Assembly (NCBI GenBank): GCA_014529385.2
Contig: CM043962.1
Span: 123,308,470-123,372,469, forward strand
DNA length: 64,000 nt
Direction of reading: 5' to 3'
Source of the DNA: Adiantum capillus-veneris
Lineage: Eukaryota; Streptophyta; Polypodiopsida; Polypodiales; Pteridaceae
Each line of letters begins with the position of its first letter. The first letter of the stretch is position 1. Below the pieces are notes generated by a model. It saw only the letters and a list, made by a program, of their open reading frames with translations. It was not told the origin of the DNA and did not search any database. Of the stretch, positions 46,941 through 59,567 are shown one piece after another. The position numbers and the translations under genes are program-made.

Positions 46941-46988
46941 GGGAGTTGGTTAACTTAAAGGCGTCATTTATGCCTTTAAGTGGGAGGT

Positions 46989-47135
46989 TGTTGGGTTAAA
47001 GGCCTAAATAACCCCTTTTTGTACATTTTTATACTTTGTCCAGGTTCAATATGAACTTGGACACATTTTTTAAAGTCACTTGTAATAAAAGTGGGAAAAC
47101 CCAAAACTCACTTATTGAGTTTTCCCCAAAAACGT

Positions 47136-47208
<73 letters not shown>

Positions 47209-47317
47209 TTCGATCCCTAGCACTTCCTCTCTACTGCACTCCGCCTCCTGCTTCTTGCCCCAATCCTACACTACATCGCGACGCGCACCTACCGGTACCT
47301 TCTACTTCGCGCTTTCA
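46989..47317 (+). repeat. 3' LTR of the copia element, with CT expansion
   Basis: 329 bp. It differs from the 5' LTR mainly by a roughly 68-bp (CT)n tract at 47139-47206. The difference must have arisen after insertion or during replication. Confidence 0.97.
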
Positions 47318-48164
47318 GATACAAATGTGATTATCTACAAGCATGATGATTTGCAGGATAAAGATGTGATTGTTCACAAGGATGATGGTTTAGTTGATGC
47401 TTTTTCTAGTGAAGCTAACCTCATTGCAGATTCGATCAATCACGGAGAATCGATCTTGGCTCTCGAGTCGAGAACCAAGGATAGTCAGCACGCGTTGTTC
47501 GAGTGTTCGTCACCGTCTTTATGTGTTTTCTTTCCACAGGCATGCCATATTGTACGATGCACATAATTCACTCATGGATGAGTACGAATGTATGCGGATT
47601 ACTCATGAAAAGATGAAATGTTTGCATTCACAATCCATGTCTCTTCCTTGGCATGACACAGTCTCAAAAAGAGCACAAGAAGGATTAAGCATCAAGCATC
47701 GGCATTTCCATTGTGATTTGCCACAGTTGATAGATTTAGATCAATAAGACAAGTTTCGATTCCAATTTTTGTGTGTATTTGGTGAACGGTTTGACACTCC
47801 GTCACTTTGTTCATCTACATTGCATGCACAATCTTTTCGAAAGACTAGAATTTTTCCAGTCGCTTTACATGGAATAGGTATGTTCATGTTTTTGTGTTGG
47901 TAGTGGTTTCAAGAATTTTCCTCCTCGGAGATTCTTGAAGGTGGTGGAATTACGTCCATAGACGCAGTTGGACCATTGAAGCAGCCTCAAATGACTCTGT
48001 CGCTTTCGGCGCGGCACAAAGACGCAAGCGTTGCAAACCTTTATGAAGTTCAAGTATCGCATGACCCACGCATCAGAGTGGGTCGACGAAGAGTCCTTCC
48101 CAGGATTTTAGACGTTGTTGGCGATCTCCCTCGACACTAGCACCTCACTTGAAAAAGGAGGGGA
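47318..48164 (+). pseudogene. Element L, 3' interior remnant and polypurine tract
   Basis: This is the continuation of the gypsy remnant split by the copia element. Coding is hard to read; a phrase KYRMTHASEWVDEESFPGF near 48050 recalls the chromodomain-like C terminus of gypsy integrases, with low confidence. GAAAAAGGAGGGGA (48151-48164) is a clear polypurine tract before TGTCAC. No RT or integrase core is present between protease and here, so the element was internally deleted or non-autonomous. Confidence 0.5.
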
Positions 48165-49043
48165 TGTCACGTGCACATCCAACCCTATGTGCATGTGGAC
48201 AAGCTACTTCATGTCTAGGGTTCAGGTCGGCTTAGGAAGTGTCCAGGCACTTAAGAGTAGTTGCATATCCTATGGTTGCACACAGCATGATCATCAGATT
48301 ACAGTCAGTAGCCATCATAAGCATTTTACAGTGCATAGAACCCATTTTCCCTATTTTTTCCATTTTTCACTTATTATTAATAAGTGACTTTGTTGGGAAA
48401 CTAGGTAGGGCAAAGTTGGGAAGTTAATATATAAGAAAACTAGCGCTAGCGCTTTCTCTAAAAAGAGGCAGCAGATGCACAACATCTGGCAGTGCACCTT
48501 CTCAGGAAGACCGGCATAACTCCTAGCATTTTCCAGTCATCAAGACCTCTAGCGTTTTTGAAGCAGATACAACATCAGCCCTAGAGTTTTTGGAACAGCA
48601 GATTGCCTGTGGCGTTTGCAGTTTCTTGGTGACAGAACAATCTTTTGCATCAGCGTTTTCAGTTTTCAGCAGTCCGACTCTGCACCGCAGCCTCCAAACC
48701 TTGCAGATCTCACCCTCCCGCAACAGACCCTCGCCGCACGGTCAGATCAACTAGCGTTTGCAGATTCAGCCCACTATTTGCAGATTTCAGCATCTGCGTT
48801 TTCAACGCACTGTCGTCGCGTCGTAGTCATCACCGTCGTCACCAACATAGAGTCAGAATTCAGCAGATAGAAGATTTGCAGATTTCAGCCCGTAGCATTT
48901 TCAGAATTCAGCCCGCCGTCTCGTCGTCGTCGGCAAGTCCATTGCATCTAGACCATTGTACCAGATTTGTGCAATCAATAGCGTAAACCTCTCGCCATAG
49001 AGAGTGGGGCCCTTGGAGGAGGGTTTGACAACATTCTGGTGTC

Positions 49044-49105
<62 letters not shown>
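48165..49105 (+). repeat. Gypsy LTR (J), left part up to its CT tract
   Basis: It starts TGTCACGTGCACATCC after the polypurine tract and ends in (CT)n at 49047-49105, where the LINE begins. It is rich in short TTTGCAG and TTTTCAG repeats (48600-48920). The right part is probably 55950-56220. Confidence 0.6.
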
Positions 49106-49109
<4 letters not shown>

Positions 49110-49209
49110 AAATCAGGGCTGTATATTACTGAGTACAATATAATCCCCAGCGGATACCAAAAAGGCCTATCACGTGGGGTGTACAAGCTGAATGTAAGGG
49201 TGATAGTCA

Positions 49210-50359
49210 CTATAGTGACAACTCTACTAGAACAATCTCATGGTGGTCTATATGATGAGTGGAGGAGAAACCACTGAGGAGGTGCATAATGCCATGTAAT
49301 CTGTCCACCTGTAAGCGTGAAGAACAGTGGAGATCGAGCCCAACGCCGAAGGAAGTCAAATCAACCAGCCTCGGCTGCTCTAGATGTACCTGAGGAAGAA
49401 TCCCACTGCCAAATGAGGGTGTGAATGATGTCCAGCCAAATGGCAGTGAGGGTATCCGGAAGGAGCTGTGGAGCCGCACTGAGAATGTGAAGACAACAAG
49501 CTCTCCAAACATTCCATAGTGCAATGCTAGTGATAACTGAGAAGATTTCATCACGCGTCTGAGGATCCCCCTGCCAAGCAATCTGTGGTAACATAGCCAA
49601 AGTCCCTCGCCGATAACCAATCGAGGTAAGCATAAGAGCTGGATCTGTGTCTGAGCCCTCATAGAAAAGATGCGGTCCGGGCATCGGCATCAACCAGGAG
49701 ATAGATCCTCAAGTGAGAAATCCATGCTGAACACCAGCTCTGCTAAGTAAAGAGCAAACTGCTAGCCACACTACATGAGAAGACGAGCATGAGCAAAGAC
49801 AGTGTGCAGGTGACTCAGGGAGTCGCAAAGGATAGCGAGTACATAACGGATCATGACCCATAGAAGCTAGCCAAGTCCCAACTGGAAGTCCTGCATGTGC
49901 AATCATCCACATGAAAAAAGAAATACGACGAGCCACATGTAAATCCCAGATGGCTGACCAAAACTGCTGTAGATAGGCATGGGAGAGACCTGAATGCAAC
50001 CAGAAACGCATACGAGTGGGCTGCTCTGGGTGCCGTCTCGGCAATGCGAATCTTCCAATTCTGACAGTGTACTCAAAGAATGATACATGTGCACCGGTGG
50101 GGTTAGGGTGAGGCCAATGCCACTCTCCTGGGTCCCAATAAAGCTAAGATAGGGCACGACCCTCCCACACCCAAAGCCTCCAAAGTGCACCATCAGCGGA
50201 AGCGAAAAGGGGGTCAACACAACGACGCTTCCCGCGAGAGCCAATTACTTGTATGGCCTCCCATCGAGCGCCGCTGTAGAGAAGGTGCAGAGAGGTGGTA
50301 GCATATGTCAATCTAGCATGCATCCCCGGAGAAAAGTCAGTCTCAACTGTGAACAGCAT
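49210..50359 (-). pseudogene. LINE ORF2 C-terminal zinc-binding region
   Basis: FWSAIWDLHVARRISFFMWM then IAHAGLPVGTWLASMGHDPL is the RT-associated zinc-binding domain of plant LINEs (usual WKxxVPxKIxxFxWR, then LPTxxNLxRRG). Cys-Ser-Cys and HVVWLAV follow. It is spread over several frames (49709-50044, 49903-50244). The last frame, 49210-49693, was not recognised beyond its position. Confidence 0.75.
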
Positions 50360-50605
50360 GGTGTCAAAACGAACTAATAAGAGAGTGCTTTGAGCAAGGA
50401 GGCCTTCCTAGCCACAATGTGGAGGCATCTGAACCGTGTCTCGCATGACTGCGTCCCAGTGTGAAGGGATAGTGGAGTCAATCTCAAGCAGTCTGTCTGT
50501 TACCCCGCGACCAATGTCATAATGTTCTGCCACCAAATCTGCATCCATCATACGTGTCTCATGAAACAACCGCATAGAGGCAACAGGGCCAGTGTCCCAA
50601 GCAGC

Positions 50606-52692
50606 TCAATCAATGTGGGTCCTCTCTCCAAGCTGACGGGGTGGATTAACTGAAGAATCAAGAACTGCATCATTCCAAATGAGAGGTTGGCGTTCAATCT
50701 CTTCACGGCATGAGGGAGGTGAGCGTATGATAGCTCTCCGCATGGATACCCAAATCTGAATGAGTGAGCGGATGAAGGGTGAGAGAGTGCTGGTGCACAA
50801 GGGGACATCCGTAAAGAGGAAACGAAACCCTGTTTGCCGAGTATGGCCATCTCTAGAGTGGAGGCGTGGAGTCGTGGTGGAAAGAGCTGCCTGAAGAAGC
50901 ATCTTCCAAGGTTCTTGCCCGGGAAAGAGACCCCGAACAATAAGCTTGGTAAGAAGGGCACGGCTCTGTAATTCTGGATCAATAATGCCAAGGCCGCCTG
51001 CTGACCTAGGACGAATAATCGTGGACCAACGAACTCGAGCACGAGTATCAGTAGACCCATCTGTGCCACTCCATAAAAAATTCCGCATGAGTCTGCGAAG
51101 CTGAGCTATTACACCAGAATGTAGCATCCAACAGGAGGCCGTATACCATACTGTAGCCAGAATGACCTGGTTGGCGACCAAAGCACGGCCAACCAACGAC
51201 AGATGACGTGAAGACCAATGACATAGCTTCCTGCGAATAGATTGTAGTACGGGTGCAAACTGCTGCTGTGAGGAAATGTCTAATCCAACCTGAAAGCCAA
51301 GATATCTGCATGTCTGACCCGGCTGCAGCGATGTGAAACCATCAGTCATCCCCCAAGTAGGTATGTCATCACTGCCAACCAGTAACCCATAGGATTTACG
51401 CCAGTTAATCGTGCACCACTGGCAATGCAAAAAACCTCCAGGGCCTCCCTCATGGCATCAAGAGCTGCTAGCAAATAGCGCAACATCAACATAGTGTCAT
51501 CAGCAAACTCTTGATCGATAAGGTCCAGAGCTAAAGGTACTGGCATGGTCAAGCCACGAAATGCATGACTCTGCGCTCGAAGAAAGTCGGACATAGTCTC
51601 TCCTACAAACAGATACAGATATGCTGCTAAAAAACATCCTGGACGGACAGATCGAGAGAGCTCAAAACTGCGACTGACACGACCACCAATAGTAATTGCA
51701 CTGCTGGCAGTCCTGAAGAGAGCGGAAATGCCGAAGATCCATGTCGAAGGAAAACTCATCCTGGCTAATGATCCTTTAAGAAACTCCCACTCAACACGAT
51801 CATATGCTTTCTCGAAGTCAAGGATGAAAAAAGCGAGAGGTTCAGAAGATGATCTGGCCCACTCTACTGCCTCATGAAAAGTGAAGATATTATCCAGTAT
51901 GCATCGATCCATGACAAAGCCTGTCTGAGAAGTATGAATAATATCTGGTAAGAACGGTCGCAAGCGATGGCTGATCAGTAACGCTAATATCTTATAGACC
52001 GAAGGGAGTAGGGTAATAGGTCTCCACTGGCGGAGCTGTGTGGTGTCGCCCCCTTTTGGAATAAGAGGTATGAGACCTGAACAAAGATCCGGATGCATAT
52101 ATCCTGATGCAAAGATATCCTGACAACCACGAAGCAGTGGTATTTGCAACACATCCCAATAAGTCAAAAAGAAAGCTCTAGTGAGGCCATCCTCGCATGG
52201 ACAGGAAGATGGATCTAGACTCTCGATAGCAGCATAAAGCTCTGCAAGTGCGAATGGAGCCAACAAGATCTCTGCCATAGTGTCTGTACAACGACGTCGA
52301 GTGTGATGCCATATCTGCTCACGGACATCTAAAACCTCAGTAGTGCATACATCAGCAGTGAACAATGCCTCGAAATAATCTGCAGACATATCAAGAATAA
52401 CATCAGGATGCATATGAAGTGTTCCCTGAGCATCGCACAAAGTCCGAAGGGTGGTGCCAAGAGGCCGCTCTTTGTGAGCAACAAAGAAGTCCTTATTCAT
52501 TCGATCAGCTTTAGCTATCCAGTGAGATACTGAAGCATGATGAGTGAACTCGGACCTAGCCTCCTGTACGCGACGAATTTCTTCTGTGAGCTCTGTTTGT
52601 CGAGCAGCGAGATAAGCATCCTGAGGCCACTCTTCAAGCAAGCGCTGTGTGGAACCAAGAGGAATGTGGAGGTCAGACTCGCGTACTCTCAA
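50606..52692 (-). pseudogene. LINE ORF2 reverse transcriptase
   Basis: The frame 51346-52692 holds the RT: GLIPLIPKGGDTTQLRQWRP (start), HTSQTGFVMDRCILDNI, FILDFEKAYDRVEWEFL and the catalytic QEFADDTMLM. The SVRQGCPLSP block is altered to SVRPGCFLAAYL. A shift at about 51430 leads into 50606-51430, the thumb region with TCRYLGFQVG and VRWSTIIRPRSAGGLGIID, a hallmark of plant L1 RT. Upstream is the linker with WIAKADRMNKDFF. Confidence 0.9.
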
Positions 52693-52737
52693 CTGACGAT
52701 GAATAGTAGCAGTTTGATCACGGCAGTAAATACTAGA

Positions 52738-53652
52738 CTAAGCAATGCAATGGGCAAGGAACTCTCCAGGGGGACCACTGTAAGAAGCACCCGTGGACCA
52801 CAAGTCACGAATCTGCTGCTGCAAAACTTCAGTGGTGAGAACACTGTCAGGGATGCGGCAACCTCGTCTCTGTGCAGAGGATCTAGTGAAAGAGATAAAT
52901 AATGAGATGGGTAAATGATCTGAGAGGCTGGTCCCTCGCCAAATAGTAGTAAATCCACCCAGAGCTGCTGCCCAAGGCCTAACGTAAAAACGATCAAGTC
53001 GCTCTAATAATCTTTCCTGTTGTCGCTGAAACCCCCACGAGTAATGAAGTGTAGCAGGGTGGTGACCAAAAGAGGGTATGTGCCAGGCGTCAACACCTTG
53101 AATAGCTAGAAGAAATTGATCCCAAGCTGGCTGCTCATCGGGAGAAATGGATGATAGAACTGGAGGAGTGATCGATCGCCAGTCAGAGTCGCTCTCGACA
53201 TTATTGAAGTCGCCTCCGACAACCCAAGAGTCTACAACAGGTAGAGCAGCAACCAAGGAGGACCAAAAAGTAGCTCTCTCCCGAGGAGTAGTGGGTGCAT
53301 AGACTGACATAAAACCAATGATAGAGTCCTGAATCAGGATAGAAACATAGATTGCTCTGCCAGCGACCAGGGTGCCATGCTGCTAAACTGATGCCAAGTA
53401 ACGTGGCCCCACTAATATACATACACCGCAACTCTGTCCATGAATGCCCAGAGCAGGCTCCCAAAAAGTGTGAGCTCCTGAGGGCATGAGATTACCAAAG
53501 GGAGTGGCAATCTTATGCTCATGTACGAGTAATATATCCACAGTGCCTACTACTTGAGCGTGTAAATCTCTACGAAGTAAAAGCTTACGTGAACCTCTTA
53601 CCCGAGAAGTCTGTAAACCATTTGCATTCCAAGAAACTACATGTAAATCCAT
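52738..53652 (-). pseudogene. LINE ORF2 AP-type endonuclease
   Basis: ORF2 starts MDLHVVSWNANGLQTSRVRG (53652). The first part ends at about 53383; after a frame break 52738-53310 continues with MSVYAPTTPRERATFWSSLV, WVVGGDFNNVESDSDW and the final SLSDHLPIS. The N in the start block, the GDFN box and the SDH box are the catalytic landmarks and are all present. This enzyme nicks target DNA. Confidence 0.9.
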
Positions 53653-53684
53653 AGTCTACATGAAAGAATTGGTAAAGCATCTGT

Positions 53685-55436
53685 CTAACTGCGCATCTTC
53701 TTGGAGGCAGCTGGGCCATCCAAGGGGTGAGCTTCAGGCGGGAGGAAAGCAACCCGCAAGCCCTCTCTAAAATATGGTGTCTCATTGCACCAACTGTGAA
53801 CCTCAGCTTGTTTACATTGCATTACCGATGTTGCAGCTTTGACACCCCAAATGCGCATAGACATAGGAAGCACCACATCTAAGGATACATGAATGATCAT
53901 AGGCAATGAATAGCATGCATATACATCACTCCATTCCATAGCACCAATACATGACGAAAAGTGTGGAGACAATACATCCGGAGCGGAAGTAGACAACCAT
54001 AAATGAAGCTGAGCCATAGTTTGTGCATGCACAAAATGCAGAACCTGATCCTCGGACCATTCCTGAGCTGCATGGAATGGAAGGAAAAAGGAATGGGTAG
54101 GTTGAGAGCGACTGCCTATTAAAGAGGGAACACAACCTGGCTTGTGATGCATAAGGTAGAGATGCACCCGCAATGGTCCTTCTGAGTCACCGCACATTTC
54201 AGCCCGATGAGTTCCCCAGGAAAGAGGGCAAGAGCCGAGGAAACTGCGTGGGACGTAAGTATGAGCAGCTGAGGGAGGGGGTGGACCAGAAGGTGGAGCG
54301 GGGGGGGGGGGGAGTAAGGGCGAGAGGTAGAGGAGGAAAAGGAAGAGGTAGTAGCGGTGAATGATCCATCTGCATGGGAATAGGGACCTCGGGAAGAGGG
54401 GTAGGAACGGGCAAGGGGATGGCAAGTGAAGGAGGAGTTGGTAGCAGAGGTAAGTGATCCTGGGCTGAAGAAGAAGAAGGGCGAGGAGAAGCAGGAGGTA
54501 AGGGAGTGGCGGAAACTTGAGAGGGAGCAGGAGAGTTAACACTGGGGGCTGCATGTGGTGTGTGTTGCTGACGAGGACGGAAGGAATGGTTACGACCAAC
54601 TGTCTGCCATGCAGTCTCAGTAGGACCTGAAGCAGATGGAGCATCCGGAGGCTCCAAAGGTGCTCTAGTAGTAGGAGTAGGAACCGGCTGTGGACGCTGA
54701 CCACGTGGCTGAGCCTGAGTGCCACGAGCCGACTGTTGTTGTCGCCGATGGCGTGGCTGAGTGGGGCAATCGCGAGCCAAGTGTCCCATCGCGTGACAAC
54801 GTAGGCACTGTCCTGGGCGGCCAGTGACTACCATTCGGCAAGAGTAGTCTCTATCACGCACAGCCACAGTAACTGTATCTGGTAACGAAGTATCCCCAAA
54901 CACCAGGACCTGAATGCGAGGTGGACCAGATAAGAAGATGCAAAAACCTGGAACTACTGTGCCAAAATGAGCAGCAATCATCTGAAGGAGATGCTCATCA
55001 ATAAAATGAAGAGGCATATCCAGGAAGGAGAGCGTCAAAGGGAATCTGGGAATAAGATGCCGACTGTCAAACTCCTCAGTAGTAAACTCGGGATACCACC
55101 TCGTCAAGTATATCATTCTGGATCAGAAAGTATCGGAGAGCGAGCCAGGAGAGCTGAGGCAGTGGCAGGATCTGAAAGACGTACCATGAATATGCCTCTA
55201 CCAAGGAATGAAAGCTCCGAGACCCGTCCCTGAGTGGTGCCCAATGCAGTCTGACACCAATCACGTATAGAAGAGAGAGGTGGAGACTGTCCAATCATCC
55301 GGCCAACCAAGGCATGCTGTGCCAAGTGGTGAATTTTGGAGTCAATGCGTGTCAACAGGTCACCAGTACAATCCACGCGACAGGCAAGTGGTGATGGAGC
55401 ACCGTGTGAAGCACTCGAGACAAGCAAAACCGCCAT
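53685..55436 (-). pseudogene. LINE ORF1 with zinc knuckle
   Basis: Frames 55113-55436, 54199-55116 and 53685-54725 in sequence. The N part has GRGIFMVRLSDPATASALLA and YLTRWYPEFTTEEFDSRHLI, a DUF4283-like RNA-binding region. The zinc knuckle is CLRCHAMGHLARDC, followed by Arg/Gln-rich and then very Pro-rich sequence including a G13 tract on the plus strand at 54301. The C part has MEWSDVYACYSLPMIIHVSL. Two frame changes are visible, at 55113 and within the Pro-rich region. Confidence 0.85.
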
Positions 55437-55589
55437 GAAGAATGGGGTAGACTAGCAAACTGGAAAAGCAAGACCTGAAGAGAAGCTTGGACTCTTTCTC
55501 TCTCTCGCTCTATTTCTCTTTTTCTCGCTTTCCCTTGCAGGCAGGGGAAAGATGCGCACAGTGAAGGTCTGAAACAGGGAGGGTTGAGG

Positions 55590-55715
55590 CTGTTAGGGTT
55601 TTCGGGGAATTAGGGTTTTCAGGGAATTAGGGTTTTCAGAGAATTAGGGTTTTCGGAGGATTAGGGTTGCTCGGAATTAGGGTTGGCAGGTGGAGCGGTT
55701 AGGATTAGGGTTTCA
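55590..55715 (-). promoter_or_regulatory. Periodic telobox-like array in the LINE leader
   Basis: TTAGGGTT occurs at about 55593, 55610, 55628, 55645, 55661 and 55678, spaced 16-18 bp, and again at 55705. On the LINE coding strand these read AACCCTAA, the telo-box of plant translation-gene promoters. This is not a telomere, because the units are separated by unrelated bases. Confidence 0.7.
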
Positions 55716-55945
55716 CGGAATCAGGCTTGGCAGATGAGGCTGCAGGCAGATTGTGCGCAACGCTGGGTTGAAGGCAGCGCGCGTGTCAGCAGGCTGCAGG
55801 GAGCAGTGCGTGGCGGCAGGTTGCAGGCAACAGCGTGGCAGGCAGCAGGCTGCAGACAGCGCGCGGCAGGCGGCAGTGTGCAGGCTGGAGGGGACGCGAT
55901 CGCGACAGACTACAGGCAGCAGAGTTCGCAAGAAGCAGATCGCGC

Positions 55946-56220
<275 letters not shown>

Positions 56221-56302
56221 AAACCCTAGCAAAAGCACTACAAGAACAAGAAGCATTTACCAACTTACAAACTCTTGCCAAGTCACCCAAACTTAAAGAT
56301 GT

Positions 56303-56851
56303 GTTAGGATAAATAATCCTGAACCCCGCAATGGCTGTTGATGTGGCATGCTATACGAAATCCCGTGTTTTGCGTCAGTTGCTGCTGACATGGCAGCGTT
56401 ATACAAATAGCCGTCTGGGGCGATGGCTTTTGAACCGGTTGCTTTGAAAACTACTACTTTTTATGTAACTAGTTGCTGCTGACGTGGCAACGCTATACGA
56501 ATAGCCCTCTAGGCGATGGCTTTTGGACCAATTGCTTTTAGAAACTACTGCTTTTCATGTAACTACTTTTGGATAGATAGCCAAGTGCCTTTGAATATGT
56601 ACTAGGGGTCATTCTTTCGCATTCTACCCGCAGAAGATGCAGAGGAGAGCCACAAATGTTGTACCTTGTTGAAGCAATATAAAGAAATATTAAAAGTGGC
56701 ACCACAACTTGGGGCCAGTGCACTCTAAGGGTGGAACTACGCCACTCCATGTCTCGTGTCAAGTCTCTCTCTTTCAATTCAAGTGTTTTGAAATGCTTAA
56801 AGTCTATTCAATCTGTTCTTTTCCGTTGGCACATGGACATGTCCAGTTACA
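56303..56851 (+). repeat. Gypsy LTR (K), related to LTR F
   Basis: It shares with LTR F the GATGTGGC-type start region, GCAATATAAAGAAAT, the GGGGCC core (56676-56718) and the end region TAAAGTCTATTC then TTGGCACATGG, finishing CCAGTTACA. The start near 56303 is uncertain. Just before it a short frame (ALQEQEAFTNLQTLAKSPKL, 56245-56310) looks protein-derived but was not identified. Confidence 0.6.
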
Positions 56852-57079
56852 CCTTACCACCTTGTTCTGCAATATTCTGCATCGCAAATTGTGTGTCACA
56901 AATGGGAGCGCATAACAGTATGAAATACAATGGGATAAGTAGAATTTTAGCAGAATATAGAGAGAAATAGAGAGAGAAAGAGAGATGAATGAGAGAGGGA
57001 GTGAGAAGATCAACAGAGTACAGGGGACCAAAAGATGGGCTGGTCCTCCCCCCCGGTAATAGTATCGTTATTACTGAGA
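56852..57079. other. Unassigned spacer with imperfect GA repeats
   Basis: GA-rich repeats at 56957-57003; no protein or LTR end seen. Confidence 0.4.
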
Positions 57080-57718
57080 AGTCTTGTAACAGACTTGGAC
57101 ACTCCAAGTCAAGAATCTACCGCGACAGCAACAAATAACCACTTCAAAACAGTTCACAATTGATTTACACTGGCCCGGCGGAGTTCCGTGCCTAGAGATA
57201 TTGGCCCCAAAGACTGGCGCCCCTTTTGGTATCTCTTTTTGTATTAATCTGAGTTCAAAGTACAAGAGTGCGGGCAGACGCTCACACTCAGACTCTGCGT
57301 CCAGATGCTCTGAGTTGTGAGAGGGCAACCCGCTTATTTAAAGTACAAGGTTTGCCAAAAGCAAAACCCCAAAAGCTTTCCAAAAACTGAAAATCAAAAG
57401 CTAAAGCAAAAACTTTCTCGTTCTCTGATACTCTCTCTCTTGAAAGGCAAATAAAGCAAACAAAGCTTTTCTTTCTCTTGCTTGTAAACATAAAGCAAAA
57501 AAGGTTCTTATTCTCTTTCAATTAGCGTAGAAAAAGCATGTCAAAAAGCTGTCGTAAATAGCCAGCGCAAATTCCGCCGCAAATTTCGGACGTCCGTACT
57601 GCTGCCACGTGTCATGCCCAAATTTGGGTTAGGGTTTCTGGCAGAATTAGGGTTTCAGCAGCTAGGGGTTTCAGCAGTTAGGGTTTCGGGCAGCCACGTC
57701 ATCACTTTTGACAAGTCT
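57080..57718 (-). mobile_element. Solo gypsy LTR with AGTCT target duplication
   Basis: On the minus strand it runs from TGTCAAAAGTGATGACGTGG (57713) to AAGTCTGTTACA (57085), 629 bp. AGTCT flanks both sides (57080-57084, 57714-57718). It is the same family as the LTR at 58823-59496 (TGTCACAAAGTGATGACGTGG start, AAGTCTGTTACA end). A solo LTR arises when the two LTRs of an element recombine. Confidence 0.93.
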
Positions 57719-58569
57719 ATACAAGCACTTGAACCGAACGTATTACTGCGTTTGTTCTAGAAAGAGACTTGATGGTTCCTGGAAGCCTCAGCTTCCTACT
57801 CCTAGGGCAAAACCCTATTCCAAGGAACTTCCGTTCCTTATTCCGAATCCTCAAGAACCAAGGTTCTATCCTCTGGATCTTACCTTCCAAACTCACGGCA
57901 TGGCATCCCTACAATTCTTTCCCGACTCGGTTTCCAAAGTCCTCTTCTTGCAGAATAACTCTGCTTTCTTGGACACGAAGTCCTTGGGAATCTCAACTTC
58001 CAGATCACAACTCGAGAGACTACATCCGTGGATCTACTCCCAAGCTCAGGGTGCGAAACCCTTGGGCTGATCTCGCTCTAGTTCCTCAGAGCGCTTGTCT
58101 CCTACAGAGGCTTATGCCTTCCTCTGCTCCTACTCCCTCGCAAAGAGGAAGTACACCTGCAAACAAATACTTGGAGATCATAACATAACAAACGTTACCT
58201 TCAAGGTCTCGACGCTCGTACGCAACTCGGTTCTCAAAAAACAACTTCCCCGGAAGAGATCAAGAGATCTCTACACAAAGAATCCTCTCTTCCAATCCTA
58301 CACACAGAAGATGGGTGTTCTCGGGTTCCTTCTCGTAAATCAGCCCCGTCTACGGCATTTATGGGCTGAAAATAGAGAAAAACAGCAGCATGTCGCAATG
58401 GAAACTCTTTTGTAGGCACTTCTTAGTGTTGGAACTCGCCTACCGAGTCTTGGCGACATCCGGTACGCTCGGGCCAGCCAAGGGCATCACCCACGGAGAC
58501 ATCTTCATGGCTGAAATTTGCAGCAGCATGTCCTTGCTAGGTGGCTTTTTCTATGTGTTGTGAGAGAGA

Positions 58570-58626
<57 letters not shown>

Positions 58627-58822
58627 AAGAAGAAGAGAGTTTTAACGTCGTAGGAAACTATCCCAAGAGACATTAAAGATCTAGCTGACGAGGAGAGTTG
58701 AACTCAAGTTTTTCTATGAGAGAGAGAGAGAGAGAGCTTTTATTACTCCTAGCAACCGGCGAGAATAGGGAGGGTCTTGCTCGTAAGGAAAGGGGAGGGG
58801 AAGGGGTTCCAAAGAAAGGGAG
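57719..58822. other. Unassigned stretch with GA repeats, purine-rich end
   Basis: A 120-codon open frame from 57708 has no recognisable domain. GA microsatellites lie at 58567-58621 and 58720-58736. The end, AGGGGAGGGGAAGGGG then CAAAGAAAGGGAG, resembles a polypurine tract directly before the LTR at 58823, so part may be the 3' interior of another gypsy copy. Confidence 0.35.
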
Positions 58823-59118
58823 TGTCACAAAGTGATGACGTGGCTACCCAGAGCAGATACTGCCAAAAACCCTAATTCCTGCAAACCCTAATTTCTGCCA
58901 AAAACCCTAACCCTAACTGCTGGCTGAAACCCCTAAATGTGGTGGAAACCCTAATTTTGGCGGCTGAAATGCCATGTGGCAAGCAGTACGGATTTCCGGA
59001 AAATGCGGCAGATTTTAAGGAGCTGAAAAGCAGCCTCCTAGCGACGCAAATTACCAGCTTTTTGGCTACGCAATTTGGAGTTGTGAGAGAGAGAATGGAT
59101 TTGCTTTATTTTTACTCT

Positions 59119-59178
<60 letters not shown>

Positions 59179-59496
59179 TTTGCTTTTGTTCTGGAAGCTT
59201 TTGGGGCTCTGCTTTTGGGCATCCCTTGTAATCTTTAAATAAGCGATGAGGGCTCACTCTGCAGAGCATCTGGACGCAAGGTCTGAGAGTGAAACCCTAA
59301 CCGCTCTCTTGTACTTTGACATTGATTTAATACATAAAAAAATACAGAAAGGGGCGCCGGTCTTTGGGGCCAATATCTCTACGCACGAAACTCCGTCGGG
59401 CCAGTGCAAATCTATTGTGATATGTGAATTGTTTTGAAGTGGTTATTTGATGCTGTCGAGATTGATTCTAGACTTAGAGTGTCCAAGTCTGTTACA
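58823..59496 (+). repeat. LTR of gypsy element E with telobox cluster and GA tract
   Basis: AACCCTAA-type boxes cluster at 58867-58960 (at least five). A (GA)n tract occupies 59121-59175 and the GGGGCGCC core 59330-59372. The boxes correspond to those in the solo LTR at 57085 (57625-57690). Confidence 0.9.
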
Positions 59497-59567
59497 GTGG
59501 TATCAGAGCACGGCCGATTTCTCTTCTACAGGCAATCCGATCCCCAATTGTTTTTTTCCGCGGCACC

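Larger units (their letters stand above)
42076..47322 (+). mobile_element. Full-length Ty1/copia retrotransposon with GATAC target duplication
   Basis: LTRs lie at 42081-42355 (275 bp) and 46989-47317 (329 bp), both TGTTGG to TTTCA. GATAC flanks both sides (42076-42080 and 47318-47322). The primer site TGGTATCAGAGCC is at 42358-42370 and the polypurine tract TAAGTGGGAGGT at 46977-46988. The interior order is gag, protease, integrase, RT, RNase H. LTR differences outside the CT tract are about 5 percent, nearly all transitions, so the insertion is moderately old. Many stops and shifts make it non-autonomous now. Confidence 0.97.

Noticed and set aside
55590-55715. Interstitial telomere
   Set aside because: The TTAGGG units are separated by 10-11 unrelated bases and sit in a LINE leader, so teloboxes fit better than telomere repeats.
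57708-58188. Two overlapping frames of 120 and 139 codons
   Set aside because: No recognised domain, two competing frames, and the first begins inside a solo LTR end.
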